From positions 1 through 39,049 of the forward strand of contig DIWE01000019.1 in assembly GCA_002423435.1 (NCBI GenBank): DNA of 39,049 nt, read 5' to 3'. Both the position numbers and the translations under genes were made by a program. Below, one piece after another: positions 15,341-24,398 of the stretch. The number at the start of each line of letters is the position of its first letter. Within the stretch, counting starts at the first letter, position 1. This stretch comes from Clostridiales bacterium UBA6114. Lineage in GTDB: Bacteria; Bacillota; Clostridia; Oscillospirales; Butyricicoccaceae. The notes under the pieces are model-generated. The model saw only the letters and a list, made by a program, of their open reading frames with translations. It was not told the origin of the DNA and did no database searches.

Positions 15341-15982
15341 ATGGGCGACTACCACATTTATTTAAGCTTCAACAATCTACAGGAAATTATCGAGCTGCCG
15401 GTTTTGCCCGAGAAGCTGGAGATTTCGCAGGGCGGCTCGAACAAGACCTACGACCTATTGAACACGGGGGAAATCAACGTCATCAAGGGCCTAAAGCTCC
15501 CGGAGCTCGACATCGAGGGGTATTTCCCGGCGGACAGGACGCATGTTACGTCGGGGAAGTTTTTTGAGCCGATGCATTACGTCCAGACAATTCAGAAATG
15601 GGCGTCGACGCTGCGCCCGATCCGGCTGACGATGACCGGCACGATCAATCTAAACTGGCCGGTTTCGATCGAAAGCTTCACCTATTCCGAGGAAGGGGGC
15701 ACGGTCGGCGAAATCCAGTACAAACTCGGGCTGAAACAATACGTTTTTTACGGGCCGGCCAAGGTGGAGATCGTAGACGGCAGCGGAACGACAATCAAGT
15801 CGGAGCGGCCGGCCGGGCGGACGGTACCCGCGACGATCACGGTCAGGCAGAACGAGGACACGTTCTGGATCATCGCGAAGAAATACTTAGGCGACGGAAA
15901 TCTCGCGGCCGGGATTGCGCTGTTAAACGGGATGAAACCGGGCGACGTATTGTTTCCCGAGGACCAGATACGCCTGAGGTAA
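15341..15982 (+). CDS. xkdP: LysM-domain baseplate/tail protein, module A (XkdP-like)
   Basis: A 213-residue protein of the hub region. The N-terminal part (IYLSFNNLQEIIELPVLPEKLEISQGG, then GLKLPELDIEGYFP) is typical of XkdP. The C-terminal 50 residues form a LysM domain (TVRQNEDTFWIIAKKYLGDG, GIALLNGM.PGDVLFP), expected to bind peptidoglycan. ATG 15341 with AAAGGA 12 bases upstream gives the family start; ATG 15329 overlaps that site. Just before, a 12-codon frame from TTG 15274 (MKKFKLQDLFVH) resembles the start of the module B gene and may be a remnant. Confidence 0.88.
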   Translation: MGDYHIYLSFNNLQEIIELPVLPEKLEISQGGSNKTYDLLNTGEINVIKGLKLPELDIEGYFPADRTHVTSGKFFEPMHYVQTIQKWASTLRPIRLTMTGTINLNWPVSIESFTYSEEGGTVGEIQYKLGLKQYVFYGPAKVEIVDGSGTTIKSERPAGRTVPATITVRQNEDTFWIIAKKYLGDGNLAAGIALLNGMKPGDVLFPEDQIRLR

Positions 15983-15994
15983 GGAGGGCAGGAT

Positions 15995-16990
15995 ATGGGT
16001 GTTACAAATTTACTGCCGATGGAATACCAGCTTCTGGCACAAGACAAAAAGGGGAATTCCTTCGAGCTGCCGGTGACGTCCCTGACCTGGAAGACGCAAA
16101 GGGAAGGGCGGGCCGGAAGTCTTGAGTTTTCCTTTTTGGGCGGGGACCAGTTTTCCGTTCAGTCGGGCTTCGAGCTTAATTGCGGCGATATTATAAGGCT
16201 CGAGGTAAACGGCGACGTCATATTTCACGGGTATCTGTTTTCCGTCGAAGCGAGCGACGGGGAAACCTTTTCCGCGACTGCCTATGACCAGATCCGTTAT
16301 CTGATGTACAACTACTCATACAATTTTACCGGGAAGACCGCGACCGGGATCTTAAAGCAGATCGCGGGGGATTTCAACATCAAGCTCGGCCCGACCGCCG
16401 ACACGAAATACGCGATCCCGAAGCTATCATTCGACAACCAGAAGCTTCTCGACATGATCACCGAGGCGCTTTCCGAAACGACACATAATACAAGGAGGCT
16501 CTATGTTTTATACGACGACGCGGGGAAGCTGACGCTTTCGGACATCGCGGACATGCGGCTATCACTCGTGCTCGGCGATTACAGCATGCTTTCGGGGTAC
16601 ACGTACAAGGAAAGCATCGACGACGACACGTATAACGTCATCATACTGGCGCAGGACGACAAAAAACGGGGAGAGCGGGTGCCTTATCTATACAAGGACG
16701 AGGGCAATATTGCGAAGTGGGGGATTTTACAGCATTACGAAGTCGTCGACGCGGAATTAAACGCCGCGATGATCAACCAGAAGGGGGAGGCTTTGCTTAA
16801 AGAAAAAAACAAGCTCGGCAAATCATTCAAGCTCTCCTCAATGGGCGACGTTTCCTGCCGCGCGGGGAAGGCGGTCTACGTTGAGGTATCATCCATCGGC
16901 GCGGGGCAGTTTTATTTGATCGAGGACGCAACCCACACATTCAGCGGGAACGACTACACGATGGATCTGACATTAAAGGCGGCTGACTGA
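15995..16990 (+). CDS. xkdQ: Baseplate hub protein, module A (XkdQ-like)
   Basis: A 331-residue protein of the XkdQ/YqbQ family, related to the T4 gp27-type hub that joins tube and spike. The pattern is seen in LTWKTQREGRAGSLEFSFL, GDIIRLEVNGDVIFHGYLF, FSATAYDQIRYLMYN, TGKTATGILKQIAGDFNI and the final beta part with FYLIEDATHTFSGNDYTMDLTL. AAGGAGGGCAGGAT precedes ATG 15995. It lies between the LysM protein and the DUF2577 protein, the usual order. Confidence 0.9.
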   Translation: MGVTNLLPMEYQLLAQDKKGNSFELPVTSLTWKTQREGRAGSLEFSFLGGDQFSVQSGFELNCGDIIRLEVNGDVIFHGYLFSVEASDGETFSATAYDQIRYLMYNYSYNFTGKTATGILKQIAGDFNIKLGPTADTKYAIPKLSFDNQKLLDMITEALSETTHNTRRLYVLYDDAGKLTLSDIADMRLSLVLGDYSMLSGYTYKESIDDDTYNVIILAQDDKKRGERVPYLYKDEGNIAKWGILQHYEVVDAELNAAMINQKGEALLKEKNKLGKSFKLSSMGDVSCRAGKAVYVEVSSIGAGQFYLIEDATHTFSGNDYTMDLTLKAAD

Positions 16991-16991
16991 A

Positions 16992-17264
16992 ATGGATTTA
17001 TACAGGCAGATCAAAACGATCGCCGCCGACGCGGCGAAGGCTTACGAAAAAAAGCTTTACTACGGGACGGTTTTATCCGCGTCCCCCTTAAGCGTAAAAA
17101 TCGACCAGCGGTTTATTCTATCTTCCGAATTTTTAAGCGCGACCGAGAGCGTCACCGAGCTTCGGTACGGGGAAACCGTGATCCGGCCGGGGCTTTCGGC
17201 GGGGGACAAGGTATTGGTGATCCACATGGGGAAAAGCGATTATTTAATTTTGGACAGGATATAA
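16992..17264 (+). CDS. xkdR: XkdR-like (DUF2577) baseplate protein, module A
   Basis: A 90-residue protein: a short helix, then beta strands YYGTVLSASPLSVKIDQRFILSS, and a terminal GLSAGDKVLVIHMGKSDYLILDRI. This is the OB-like fold pattern of the DUF2577 family found between hub and gp25-like genes. The start is one base after the hub stop. The family's exact role is not known beyond a baseplate place. Confidence 0.82.
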   Translation: MDLYRQIKTIAADAAKAYEKKLYYGTVLSASPLSVKIDQRFILSSEFLSATESVTELRYGETVIRPGLSAGDKVLVIHMGKSDYLILDRI

Positions 17265-17271
17265 ACGCATA

Positions 17272-17412
17272 TCGTTTCTGCGGAAACGATGGGCTTCGCC
17301 GAGGCTCAGCCGGATGCGTTTTCAGAGGGGGACCAGTCCCCCCCTGAATCACCCCGGCAAATGAAATTTGCCGGGGACCCCGTTCCCCCCAGGCCTCCGG
17401 CGGGGATTAAGG
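17272..17412. repeat. Palindromic intergenic repeat, divergent member of the GGGGACCAGTCCCC family
   Basis: The 176-base gap after the XkdR gene contains nested hairpins: CGTTTCTGCGGAAACG, GGGGACCAGTCCCC, CCCCGGCAAATGAAATTTGCCGGGG, and the tail CCTCCGGCGGGG. These are the same building blocks, in the same order, as the repeats at 23.8, 24.4, 24.6, 28.7 and 29.8 kb. The XkdS ribosome site AAAAAGGAGATGAT follows. Confidence 0.75.
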
Positions 17413-17440
17413 GAGGATTTTAAAAAGGAGATGATCAGTT

Positions 17441-17839
17441 ATGCAACTGACACCGGCGGCGACAGCCGCGGCGGCGGAAAAACCAAAGCCGTCGAAAACA
17501 TGGACGATCGACACTCAAAAGAAACGGATCTCGGGCACGATCGACGGCCTTGACGCGCTGCGGCAGGCCGTATTTTTATGTCTGAACACGGAGCGGTACG
17601 AGCATGTGATATTCAGCTTCGACTACGGCGTGGAGACAAAAAGCCTGGAGGGGCGGAGCTTCGACCTGATCCAGCGGGAGCTGCAGAGCGCCATTGAGGA
17701 CGCTTTAAGCGTGGACGACCGGATTTCAGGCGTCGGGGATTTCACATTTACAAAAAACAAGGATAAAATGACGGCGGCTTTTACCGTCACGAGCGGCAAC
17801 GGCTCGGTCATTATGGAGGTGGACAGGAACAATGTATGA
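17441..17839 (+). CDS. xkdS: XkdS-like (DUF2634, gp25-type) baseplate protein, module A
   Basis: A 132-residue wedge protein with sheath-nucleating role known from T4 gp25 relatives. The pattern WTIDTQKKRISGTIDGLDALRQAVFLCLNTERYEHVIFSFDYGVE is characteristic, with the EEx-like core in LQSAIEDALSVDDRI, and ending strands FTVTSGNGSVIMEV. AAGGAGATGAT stands ahead of ATG. It overlaps the next gene by eight bases. Confidence 0.88.
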   Translation: MQLTPAATAAAAEKPKPSKTWTIDTQKKRISGTIDGLDALRQAVFLCLNTERYEHVIFSFDYGVETKSLEGRSFDLIQRELQSAIEDALSVDDRISGVGDFTFTKNKDKMTAAFTVTSGNGSVIMEVDRNNV

Positions 17840-18908
17840 GCACATGACTTTTGAAGCGATTCTTGAATCGATGCTCGCGTCCGTCAGCGACAGCTACGAC
17901 AAGCGCGAGGGCTCGGTGATCTACAACGCGCTCGCGCCCGCGGCGGCGCAGCTCGCGCAGGCTTACATCGCGCTGGAAGCGACGGCGGACAGGGGCTTTG
18001 CGGACACGGCGACGGGCTCCGATCTCGACAAAAAGGCGGCGGAGCGGGGACTTACCCGCAATGCCGCGACGTTCGCCGTCCGGCGGGGGGAGTTTTTCGG
18101 CGCCTCGGGCGCTTACATGGACATTACCACAGGGCTGCGCTTTTCGGGCGGGGGGCTGGTTTTTGCGGTTACGGAACGAATCGGCACGGGCATATTTAAA
18201 TTGACCTGCGAGACGGCGGGGGAGGCGGGAAACCTTTATTTCGGGACGTTACTTCCAATCGAGTACGTTTCCGGGCTGGGGAGCGCGGTGCTTTCCGACG
18301 TCCTGATTGCCGGCGAGAACGAGGAGGGCGACGCCTCGCTCCGGGCGCGGTACTATTTGAATATCTCCTCCCAGGCGTTCGGCGGGAATGTCGCGGACTA
18401 CAAGGCAAAGGTAAACGCGATTGCGGGCGTCGGCGGGGTAAAGGTCACGCCCGCGTGGAACGGCGGGGGCACGGTGAAGCTGACGGTCATTTCCTCGGAA
18501 TACGGCGTGCCGTCGAACGAGCTTATTTCGCTTATAAAAGCCACCATCGATCCGGGAGAAAACGAGGGCGAGGGGTTCGGACTCGCGCCGATCGGGCATG
18601 TCGTAACGGTCGAGGCGGTTTCGGGCACGGTTATTGATATCGCGTCGGACATTGCGCTTTCGAGCGGATTTATATGGGCCGACGTCGAAACGTACATCCG
18701 GGAAGCGATTGCCGGGTACTTATCCGAGCTTGCCGAAAGCTGGGCGGACAGTGCGCAGATCTATGTCAGGGTCAGCTGGGTTGAGCAGGCTATACTCTCC
18801 GTTTCCGGCGTTATGGACGTACAAGGCACGACGATCAACGGGGAGGCGGCCAATCTCGCCCTGGACGCAAACACGATTCCGATTTTGGGGGCGGTGGCGC
18901 AGCTATGA
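17832..18908 (+). CDS. xkdT: Baseplate J-like wedge protein, module A (XkdT-like)
   Basis: A 358-residue protein of the baseplate J / gp47 family. The start SDSYDKREGSVIYNALAPAAAQLAQAYI, the GSDLDKKAAERGLTR motif, then GLRFSGGGLVFAVTE, DASLRARYYL, FGGNVADYKAKVNAIAGVGGVKVTP and the final beta domain (SWVEQAILSVSGVMDVQGTTING) follow the family order. Overlaps at both ends (8 and 4 bases) suggest coupled translation with XkdS and XkdU. Confidence 0.92.
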   Translation: MYEHMTFEAILESMLASVSDSYDKREGSVIYNALAPAAAQLAQAYIALEATADRGFADTATGSDLDKKAAERGLTRNAATFAVRRGEFFGASGAYMDITTGLRFSGGGLVFAVTERIGTGIFKLTCETAGEAGNLYFGTLLPIEYVSGLGSAVLSDVLIAGENEEGDASLRARYYLNISSQAFGGNVADYKAKVNAIAGVGGVKVTPAWNGGGTVKLTVISSEYGVPSNELISLIKATIDPGENEGEGFGLAPIGHVVTVEAVSGTVIDIASDIALSSGFIWADVETYIREAIAGYLSELAESWADSAQIYVRVSWVEQAILSVSGVMDVQGTTINGEAANLALDANTIPILGAVAQL

Positions 18909-19441
18909 ACATAATCGACTATCTGCCGCCGGTATTGCGGGAGATCGGGGATTTTGCCGAAATCGCAAACGCGGAGCAGGCGCAGTTTGACGCCTTGGGC
19001 GCCGCCAGGGGCGGTATGGCCGACGACATATTTTTAACGACGCTGACCGAAAACGGGGCCGCGCGCTGGGAGAAACTGCTCGGCATTACGCCGAAGGGCA
19101 CCGACGCGCTTGAACTGAGGCGGTTTCGGATTCTCACAAAGCTGAATGAGCAGACGCCGTACACGATGGCTTCACTGAATGAGAAGCTCAAGAATCTCTG
19201 CGGCGAGGGCGGGTATACGGTTTCCCTCGACGCGGGGAGGTATACACTGACGGTCAGGGTCGCGTTGGCGGCAAAGGGGTTTTACGACGAGGTTGACGCT
19301 TTGCTCGAACGGGTTGTCCCGGCAAACATGGCGGTCGATCTTTCCCTGCTTTACAACCAGTATATTACACTTTCGGCTTTTACTTACGGACATTTAGCGG
19401 GATACACTTATTATCAACTGAGAAATGAGGCGATTTTATAA
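18905..19441 (+). CDS. xkdU: XkdU-like (DUF2313) tail/baseplate protein, module A
   Basis: A 178-residue protein with NIIDYLPPVLREIGDFAEIANAEQ at the start. It continues with FLTTLTENGAARWEKLLGI, ELRRFRILTKLNEQTPYT and the C-terminal VVPANMAVDLSLLYNQY. This is the layout of XkdU/gp48-like proteins that link the wedge to the fibre. Its stop overlaps the fibre start by one base. Confidence 0.85.
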   Translation: MNIIDYLPPVLREIGDFAEIANAEQAQFDALGAARGGMADDIFLTTLTENGAARWEKLLGITPKGTDALELRRFRILTKLNEQTPYTMASLNEKLKNLCGEGGYTVSLDAGRYTLTVRVALAAKGFYDEVDALLERVVPANMAVDLSLLYNQYITLSAFTYGHLAGYTYYQLRNEAIL

Positions 19442-21792
19442 TGGCGACACAGACGACAAACTACGGTTTCAAGAAACCGGCAGCGGAGGAATTTTTCAAC
19501 GTAGCCGACATAAACGGCAACATGGATTTAATCGACGGGGCGCTCAGCGGGCTGGAGGCTTCCAAGGAGACGCCGGCGGGCGCACAGGCCAAGGCGGACG
19601 CGGCGGAAGCTGCGGCGAAGGCGGCGAGCGTGCCGACTACGCGGAAGGTAAACAACAAGGCGCTTTCCTCCGACGTCACGATTACGGCCTCGGATGTCGG
19701 GGCAATTCCGACAGCGCAGAAGGGCTCGGCGAGCGGAGTCGCGGAGCTTGGTTCGGACGGGCGGGTACCGGCCGCGCAGCTTCCGTCATACGTCGACGAT
19801 GTACTGGAATACGCGTCAATGGGTTCTTTCCCGGGGACAGGGGAGACGGGGAAGATCTATATCGCCAAGGACACAAACAGGACATACCGTTGGGGCGGGT
19901 CCTCTTATGTCGAGATCTCGCAGAGCCTGGCTCTGGGGGAGACGTCTTCGACGGCTTACCGGGGGGACAGGGGGAAAACGGCGTACGACCACAGCCAGAC
20001 CGTAGGAGATGCGCACGGGCTCAAGCAAGCCGTACCTGTCACCACCTCCGGCACGGGGAGCGCGCTGACGGCGACGATATCCGGTCTTACGCTTTCGGAC
20101 GGAGTGACACTCCGGCTGAAACTCCACACGGCGATTTCCGCAGGGGCTACGCTGAATGTAAACGGTACGAGTGCCATCGCGATCAGAGACGTCAAAGGCA
20201 ATGCGGTAAAGGCCGGGCCTGTTACCGGAAGTTACCTCACCTTGATTTATAACGGCTCAAATTTTATATTACAGGGTGAAGGGGGGGAGTACGGGACAGC
20301 GGGCGCGGCGCAGGTCTTGGCAGGCTATACCGTTGGGACGGAGAACGGATTGGTGAACGGGACAATGCCGAACAGGCCATATGCTCAAGCCCCTCTTTCT
20401 TATTGGACTGATGGGAATGGACTGTTGAGACCGAGATTGCCAGTGGGCGCATATATAACGGAAGGCGGCGCCGGCGGGGCAGGAACGACCGAGATTGATA
20501 TGTATGATGCTGATTTTGTCGCCGCTAATATCAGGTCAGGAAAAAACATATTTAATTTACAAGGCGCTGATAATGTATTGCCAGTTGGCGGTATTCTTGA
20601 AACTTATAAGGCCGGAGAAAATATTTCCCAAGGAGATCTAATACAAATTCTTAATGGCAGTCCAACCTCTGTGACCTCTATAGATTCTCAAGCTAACGGT
20701 GATGTCAAAGGAGTAAAAATGTCCGACACAAGCGCTTTGGTTGTATATGAGGGGTCTGCCCAAAGATTATATGCAGTGGCATTATCTATATCGGGTAGTA
20801 CTATAACAAGAGGAAGCCCTGTACAGGTAGCAAGTCGCTACTTCGGAGGTCTTAGATTTATTTATTTGTCAAACAACACGGCTTTAATTGCTTATACATA
20901 TAACAACAGTGATCCGTATCCAACGTATGTCGCGGCTATACAAGTATCTGGCTTATCTGTGGCTAGTGGAAGTGCAGTAGATCTTGGTGGTGATTCATAC
21001 CGATTTGATATAACGAGACTTACAGATACAACTGCATTAGTAGCTTTGTATAGATATGCCAGAGTTCTGACGATTTCCGGGACATCAATATCGGTAGGAT
21101 CGCAATATACGGTGTTTCCATATATAACAACATCTAGTATGAGTATAAGCGCTTTGTCTCCTACACAAGTTGCGATTTTTGCAGTTACTAATTCTGCTTT
21201 AAATGGAGGATGTGGTGTCATAGTTAATGTATCAGGAACATCTTTATCGGCAGGATCATCTTATAATTTTACTACCGCTATCACAGCAAGCAATCTTACG
21301 GCAAGAGCTATTACATCTGATAAAATCCTCTTGTTTTGGAAAGATTCCGCTGATTCTAATGATAAAATGACTATTTGTACGATATCTGGTACAGCTATAT
21401 CTTATTCGTTTACAATAATATTAGGCATATATGGATTATCTACTCCTCTTCAAAATTCTGTAGATGTTATTTCCAGTTCCTCAATTATTTTTACGGCTAT
21501 CAGTGCCGGGAATACTGTTATGGTAGCTGCTACTGTTGACCCGTATGCCTATAATATGTCAATAATTTCTCAGACAGTTGTTTTTAGCGGGACTCAGCAA
21601 CCTTATAGTCGATATGGTCAGATTATTTTATCGACAGCATTTAAGATTATCGTTTATTCTACAGGTTCCGGAGATCCAAAGTATGCAAATATGATAACTG
21701 CTGTAATGAAGGCAACCAATAAAGGAAATATCAATGGAATTGCTAAAGATTCCGTAAGTTCGGGTGGGAACTTACAGGTATATACGTTATGA
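19441..21792 (+). CDS. Tail fibre with beta-propeller-like tip, module A
   Basis: A 783-residue fibre. Residues 1-35 hold an anchoring motif (TNYGFKKPAAEEFFNVADINGNMDLID), then an alanine-rich stretch, and GKAYDHS and collagen-free shaft motifs shared with the fibre at 32173. From about residue 380 to the end the protein is made of repeats such as SISGSTI, VSGLSVASGSAV, ISGTSISVGS, VSGTSLSAGS and ISGTAIS, spaced about 40-45 residues apart. This suggests a beta-propeller receptor-binding tip (inference). The tip DNA is visibly AT-richer than the shaft DNA, which suggests separate origin. Confidence 0.85.
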   Translation: MATQTTNYGFKKPAAEEFFNVADINGNMDLIDGALSGLEASKETPAGAQAKADAAEAAAKAASVPTTRKVNNKALSSDVTITASDVGAIPTAQKGSASGVAELGSDGRVPAAQLPSYVDDVLEYASMGSFPGTGETGKIYIAKDTNRTYRWGGSSYVEISQSLALGETSSTAYRGDRGKTAYDHSQTVGDAHGLKQAVPVTTSGTGSALTATISGLTLSDGVTLRLKLHTAISAGATLNVNGTSAIAIRDVKGNAVKAGPVTGSYLTLIYNGSNFILQGEGGEYGTAGAAQVLAGYTVGTENGLVNGTMPNRPYAQAPLSYWTDGNGLLRPRLPVGAYITEGGAGGAGTTEIDMYDADFVAANIRSGKNIFNLQGADNVLPVGGILETYKAGENISQGDLIQILNGSPTSVTSIDSQANGDVKGVKMSDTSALVVYEGSAQRLYAVALSISGSTITRGSPVQVASRYFGGLRFIYLSNNTALIAYTYNNSDPYPTYVAAIQVSGLSVASGSAVDLGGDSYRFDITRLTDTTALVALYRYARVLTISGTSISVGSQYTVFPYITTSSMSISALSPTQVAIFAVTNSALNGGCGVIVNVSGTSLSAGSSYNFTTAITASNLTARAITSDKILLFWKDSADSNDKMTICTISGTAISYSFTIILGIYGLSTPLQNSVDVISSSSIIFTAISAGNTVMVAATVDPYAYNMSIISQTVVFSGTQQPYSRYGQIILSTAFKIIVYSTGSGDPKYANMITAVMKATNKGNINGIAKDSVSSGGNLQVYTL
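19554..20356 (+). repeat. Long direct repeat in fibre genes, copy 1
   Basis: This segment of about 800 bases matches 32286-33088 at a constant offset of 12,732 bases without indels. Identity is highest from about 19930 to 20340. It encodes the shaft of both fibres. Confidence 0.9.
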
Positions 21793-22112
21793 TATGGCGG
21801 GTATATCTTAGACTAGTAAAACATAAGAGGACAGCGGACACGATCGCAATGACTATAAACGGGGGCCAGTCATGCAAGATTTCGAGATACATGGGGGAAC
21901 AATGTTACGATGTTTAATATGACGGTGGCGGAAATTTTAGACGGCGACAGGGGGTGAAGGCGCCCGATTGAAGAACAGTGTAGGGATGCGAAATTTGGAC
22001 AGCGGGGTGCCCGCGACGGGATTCGTCGCGGGCTTTTTGCTGGCCGGCGGCAAAATGCGGGGGCAGGAGGGAGGTGATCTATTCTGACCGGGCGAAGGAA
22101 AGGAGGTTTTGA
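21793..22112 (+). other. Intergenic segment between tail modules A and B
   Basis: No convincing gene. Several frames of 11-33 codons exist, for example ATG 21872 (MQDFEIHGG...) and the CTG frame at about 22084 after GGGAGGTGAT that ends at the next start. They may be remnants of fibre-accessory or neck genes. The terminator at 22009 lies inside. Confidence 0.5.
22009..22038 (+). terminator. Intrinsic terminator between the two tail modules
   Basis: GCCCGCGACG (22009-22018) pairs perfectly with CGTCGCGGGC (22024-22033) and is followed by five T. No promoter is evident between here and the first module B gene, so module B may depend on read-through or antitermination. Confidence 0.85.
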
Positions 22113-22565
22113 ATGGTAAAGACAAGCGACATATTAGCCGAAATAAGCAGGCTTTTGGCCGAAAAATATCCGGGGTGGCCGGTATACGCAAATTCTCCGC
22201 CGACGGATTTGGTCAGGCCGTCGTTTTCAGTCAAGTGTACGAAGGTGAGCGAGTTGGACGCAAACCGGTCCATGGTCCAGCGCACCGTCAGCTACACGAT
22301 AACCTATTATCCGGAGGTAGATGAAGCCGGTATAGGGGATGCCGAAGCGCTCCTGGATGTTCAGGACGAAGTTACGAAGCTATTTCGGACGGGCTATGTA
22401 AAGGCGGGCGGCCGGGCCATCAAAGTAAAAAGCAGTACGGGAGGGGCGGAATCAGACCGCTCCTTTATTGATCTCCAATTTGAGTACTTTGACGACCGGG
22501 CCGAGGAAGCGGGGGAGGAACTGCTTATGGGTATGATTAACACTAAAATTAAAGAAAAGGGATGA
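22113..22565 (+). CDS. Tail terminator protein, module B (DUF6838-like)
   Basis: A 150-residue paralogue of the protein at 7016. Both begin with a helix and [PY]-V-Y segment and continue with R-P-S/A-F. This copy goes on with VQRTVSYTITYYPEVDEA and YVKAGGRAIKVKSS, and ends in an acidic helix. AGGAAAGGAGGTTTTGA gives a near-perfect ribosome site for ATG 22113. Finding a second terminator gene at the head of module B shows that the second tail set is complete down to its cap. Confidence 0.78.
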   Translation: MVKTSDILAEISRLLAEKYPGWPVYANSPPTDLVRPSFSVKCTKVSELDANRSMVQRTVSYTITYYPEVDEAGIGDAEALLDVQDEVTKLFRTGYVKAGGRAIKVKSSTGGAESDRSFIDLQFEYFDDRAEEAGEELLMGMINTKIKEKG

Positions 22566-22567
22566 TG

Positions 22568-22615
22568 AATGTCGCGGAGTATTTCTGCACGACGATCCCC
22601 TGGCCCCCGGCGGGG
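22568..22615. repeat. Degenerate palindromic intergenic repeat
   Basis: GTCGCGGAGTATTTCTGC joins directly to ACGATCCCCTGGCC and CCCGGCGGGG. These are the two ends of the repeat family seen at 28683 and 29790, with the centre deleted. It lies between the terminator and sheath genes. Confidence 0.65.
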
Positions 22616-22678
22616 TTAAGAAACGAAAATGGAGTATACGAAACAATTTTATGCCAAACTGGCAGAAAGGGTAATTTT

Positions 22679-23743
22679 ATGGGACTTCCGAATATCAACA
22701 TTACATTTAAGACACAGGCGGCCACGGCGATTACGAGATCGCAGAAGGGGATTGTCGCCCTGATTTTAAAGGATGCAAACGCGAACGGGGCGCACGGTCT
22801 GACCAACGTCACGCAGATCCCGGCGACGCTCGGGACGGCGAACCAGGACTATATCAAAAGGGCTTTTTGGGGGTACTTAAACCCGCCGAAAAAGGTGATT
22901 GTATATGTATTACCGGCAGCGACAGAGGATTTAAGCGAGGCGCTCAACTATTTCGCGACGCAGGTATTTGATTATCTCGCGGGACCGCCGGACATCGGCG
23001 CGGAAGACTGCGCGGATATCGTGACGTGGATCAAGGCGCGCAGAGCGGACGGGTTTACGCCAAAGGCGGTTTTACCCGATACGGCGGCGGACGACGAGGC
23101 GACCATCAACTTTACGACGAGCGGGATCAAGGCCGGGAGCACGGAATACACAGCCGGGCAGTACTGTTCGCGAATCGCGGGGCTTATTGCGGGCACGCCG
23201 ATGACGATCTCCTGCACCTACGCGCCCTTGACCGAGGTGGCAGACGTCGCTCGGCTGACAAAGGAGGAAATGGACTCGGCAATCGACGCCGGGGAATTCA
23301 TCATTTTCCACGACGGGGAAAAGGTCAAGGTCGGGCGGGGGGTAAACTCCCTGCAGACGACGACGGCGGACAAGGGCGAGGCGTTCAAGAAGATCAAGAT
23401 CGTGGAAGCGGTCGACATGATCAAAAGCGACATCAAAATGACCGCGCAGGACAGCTACATCGGGAAATACGCGAACAGCTACGACAACAAGAGCCTCCTG
23501 ATTTCCGCGATCAGGGGATATTTTGCGGGACTTGAAACCGAAGGCATCCTGGAGGCGGGGAGCTCGTCCGTTTCGATCGACCTCGCGGCTCAGGAGAATT
23601 ATTTACAGTCGGTTGGGGTCGACACGGAAGGCATGACCGAGCAGGAGATCAAGACGGCAAACACCGGGGACAAGGTTTTCCTTGCGGCGTCGATCAGGAT
23701 TCTGGACGCGATCGAAGACATTGACATCGAGATTATTATTTGA
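22679..23743 (+). CDS. Contractile tail sheath protein, module B
   Basis: A 354-residue sheath of a different subfamily from the one at 7638. It starts GLPNINITFKTQAATAITRSQKGIVALILKD, a common clostridial sheath opening, has a shorter outer domain, and ends with the conserved half: GVNSLQTTTADKGEAFKKIKIVEAVDMI, then YIGKYANSYDNKSLLISAIRGYF and LAASIRILDAIEDIDIEII. I chose ATG 22679 with AGAAAGGG upstream. The in-frame ATG 22562 would add residues encoded by the degenerate palindromic repeat. Low similarity to the module A sheath argues against simple tandem duplication. Confidence 0.88.
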   Translation: MGLPNINITFKTQAATAITRSQKGIVALILKDANANGAHGLTNVTQIPATLGTANQDYIKRAFWGYLNPPKKVIVYVLPAATEDLSEALNYFATQVFDYLAGPPDIGAEDCADIVTWIKARRADGFTPKAVLPDTAADDEATINFTTSGIKAGSTEYTAGQYCSRIAGLIAGTPMTISCTYAPLTEVADVARLTKEEMDSAIDAGEFIIFHDGEKVKVGRGVNSLQTTTADKGEAFKKIKIVEAVDMIKSDIKMTAQDSYIGKYANSYDNKSLLISAIRGYFAGLETEGILEAGSSSVSIDLAAQENYLQSVGVDTEGMTEQEIKTANTGDKVFLAASIRILDAIEDIDIEIII

Positions 23744-23755
23744 GGAGGAAGGCTA

Positions 23756-23916
23756 GTTGCGGAGCATTCCTGCGGAAATGCAGGTCGCTTTGCTCCGGCC
23801 GCTCCCGGGACGGGGACCAGTCCCCTTAAACCGCGCCCCGCAAAATTTATTTTGCGGGGACCCCAGACGACAATCCCCCGCCCTACGGGGTGGACGGGAG
23901 CTTGGATGCGAATATT
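23756..23916. repeat. Palindromic intergenic repeat, long form, after the module B sheath
   Basis: Order of parts: GCGGAGCATTCCTGCGGAAATGC hairpin, TCGCTTTGCTCCGGCCGC, GGGGACCAGTCCCC palindrome, CCCCGCAAAATTTATTTTGCGGGG hairpin, CCCTACGGGGTGGACGGGAG. It starts 13 bases after the sheath stop. The insert form with the AAAATTTATTTT hairpin is shared with the copy at 24601. Confidence 0.82.
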
Positions 23917-23954
23917 GGTGGAAAACCTTATTATGGAAAGGATGATATAAAAGT

Positions 23955-24383
23955 ATGGACAGCGCGAAAAGAGTAATCAACGGGACTTTCGGCGAGGTAT
24001 GGCTCGACGGGGATTATGTCTCGGAGTGTTATGGCTTACAGGCAAAAGCATCGTTCAACAAAGAGAAAATCAACATGTGCGGGAGGATGGCCACCGACAA
24101 CAAAATCACATCGATTTCCTACATGGGCTCATTGAAGCTGCACAAGGTCAACAGCCGCATGGCCGCCGCGATCGGGAGTCTTGTCAAAAATGGGCGGGAC
24201 CCGCGCTTTACGATCATCTCGAAGCTGGACGATCCGGACGCGTACGGCGCCGAGCGCGTCGCGATCCGGGACGTATCCTTCGACGATCTGACGCTTTCCG
24301 ACTGGGAGGTCGCGGTGAACGGAAAGATGGAAGCGCCGTTTACGTTTACGGATTACGACTTCCTTGACAGGATCGAAACGTGA
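23955..24383 (+). CDS. Tail tube protein, module B
   Basis: A 142-residue tube protein: SAKRVINGTFGEVWLDGDYVSECYGLQAKASFNKEKINMCG, then MGSLKLHKVNSRM and VAIRDVSFDDLTLSDWEVAVNGKMEAPFTFTDYDFLD. This is the pattern of DUF2001/XkdM-like tubes paired with clostridial sheaths. AAAGGATGA precedes ATG 23955. It is clearly different from the module A tube, matching the different sheath. Confidence 0.88.
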   Translation: MDSAKRVINGTFGEVWLDGDYVSECYGLQAKASFNKEKINMCGRMATDNKITSISYMGSLKLHKVNSRMAAAIGSLVKNGRDPRFTIISKLDDPDAYGAERVAIRDVSFDDLTLSDWEVAVNGKMEAPFTFTDYDFLDRIET

Positions 24384-24398
24384 ATATTCAGAGGGGGA

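Noticed and set aside
19441..21792. Diversity-generating retroelement acting on the fibre
   Set aside because: No reverse transcriptase, template repeat or adenine-biased variable region was seen.
22562..22678. N-terminal extension of the module B sheath from ATG 22562
   Set aside because: The added residues are encoded by a degenerate intergenic repeat, and ATG 22679 has a good ribosome site and the family's normal start.
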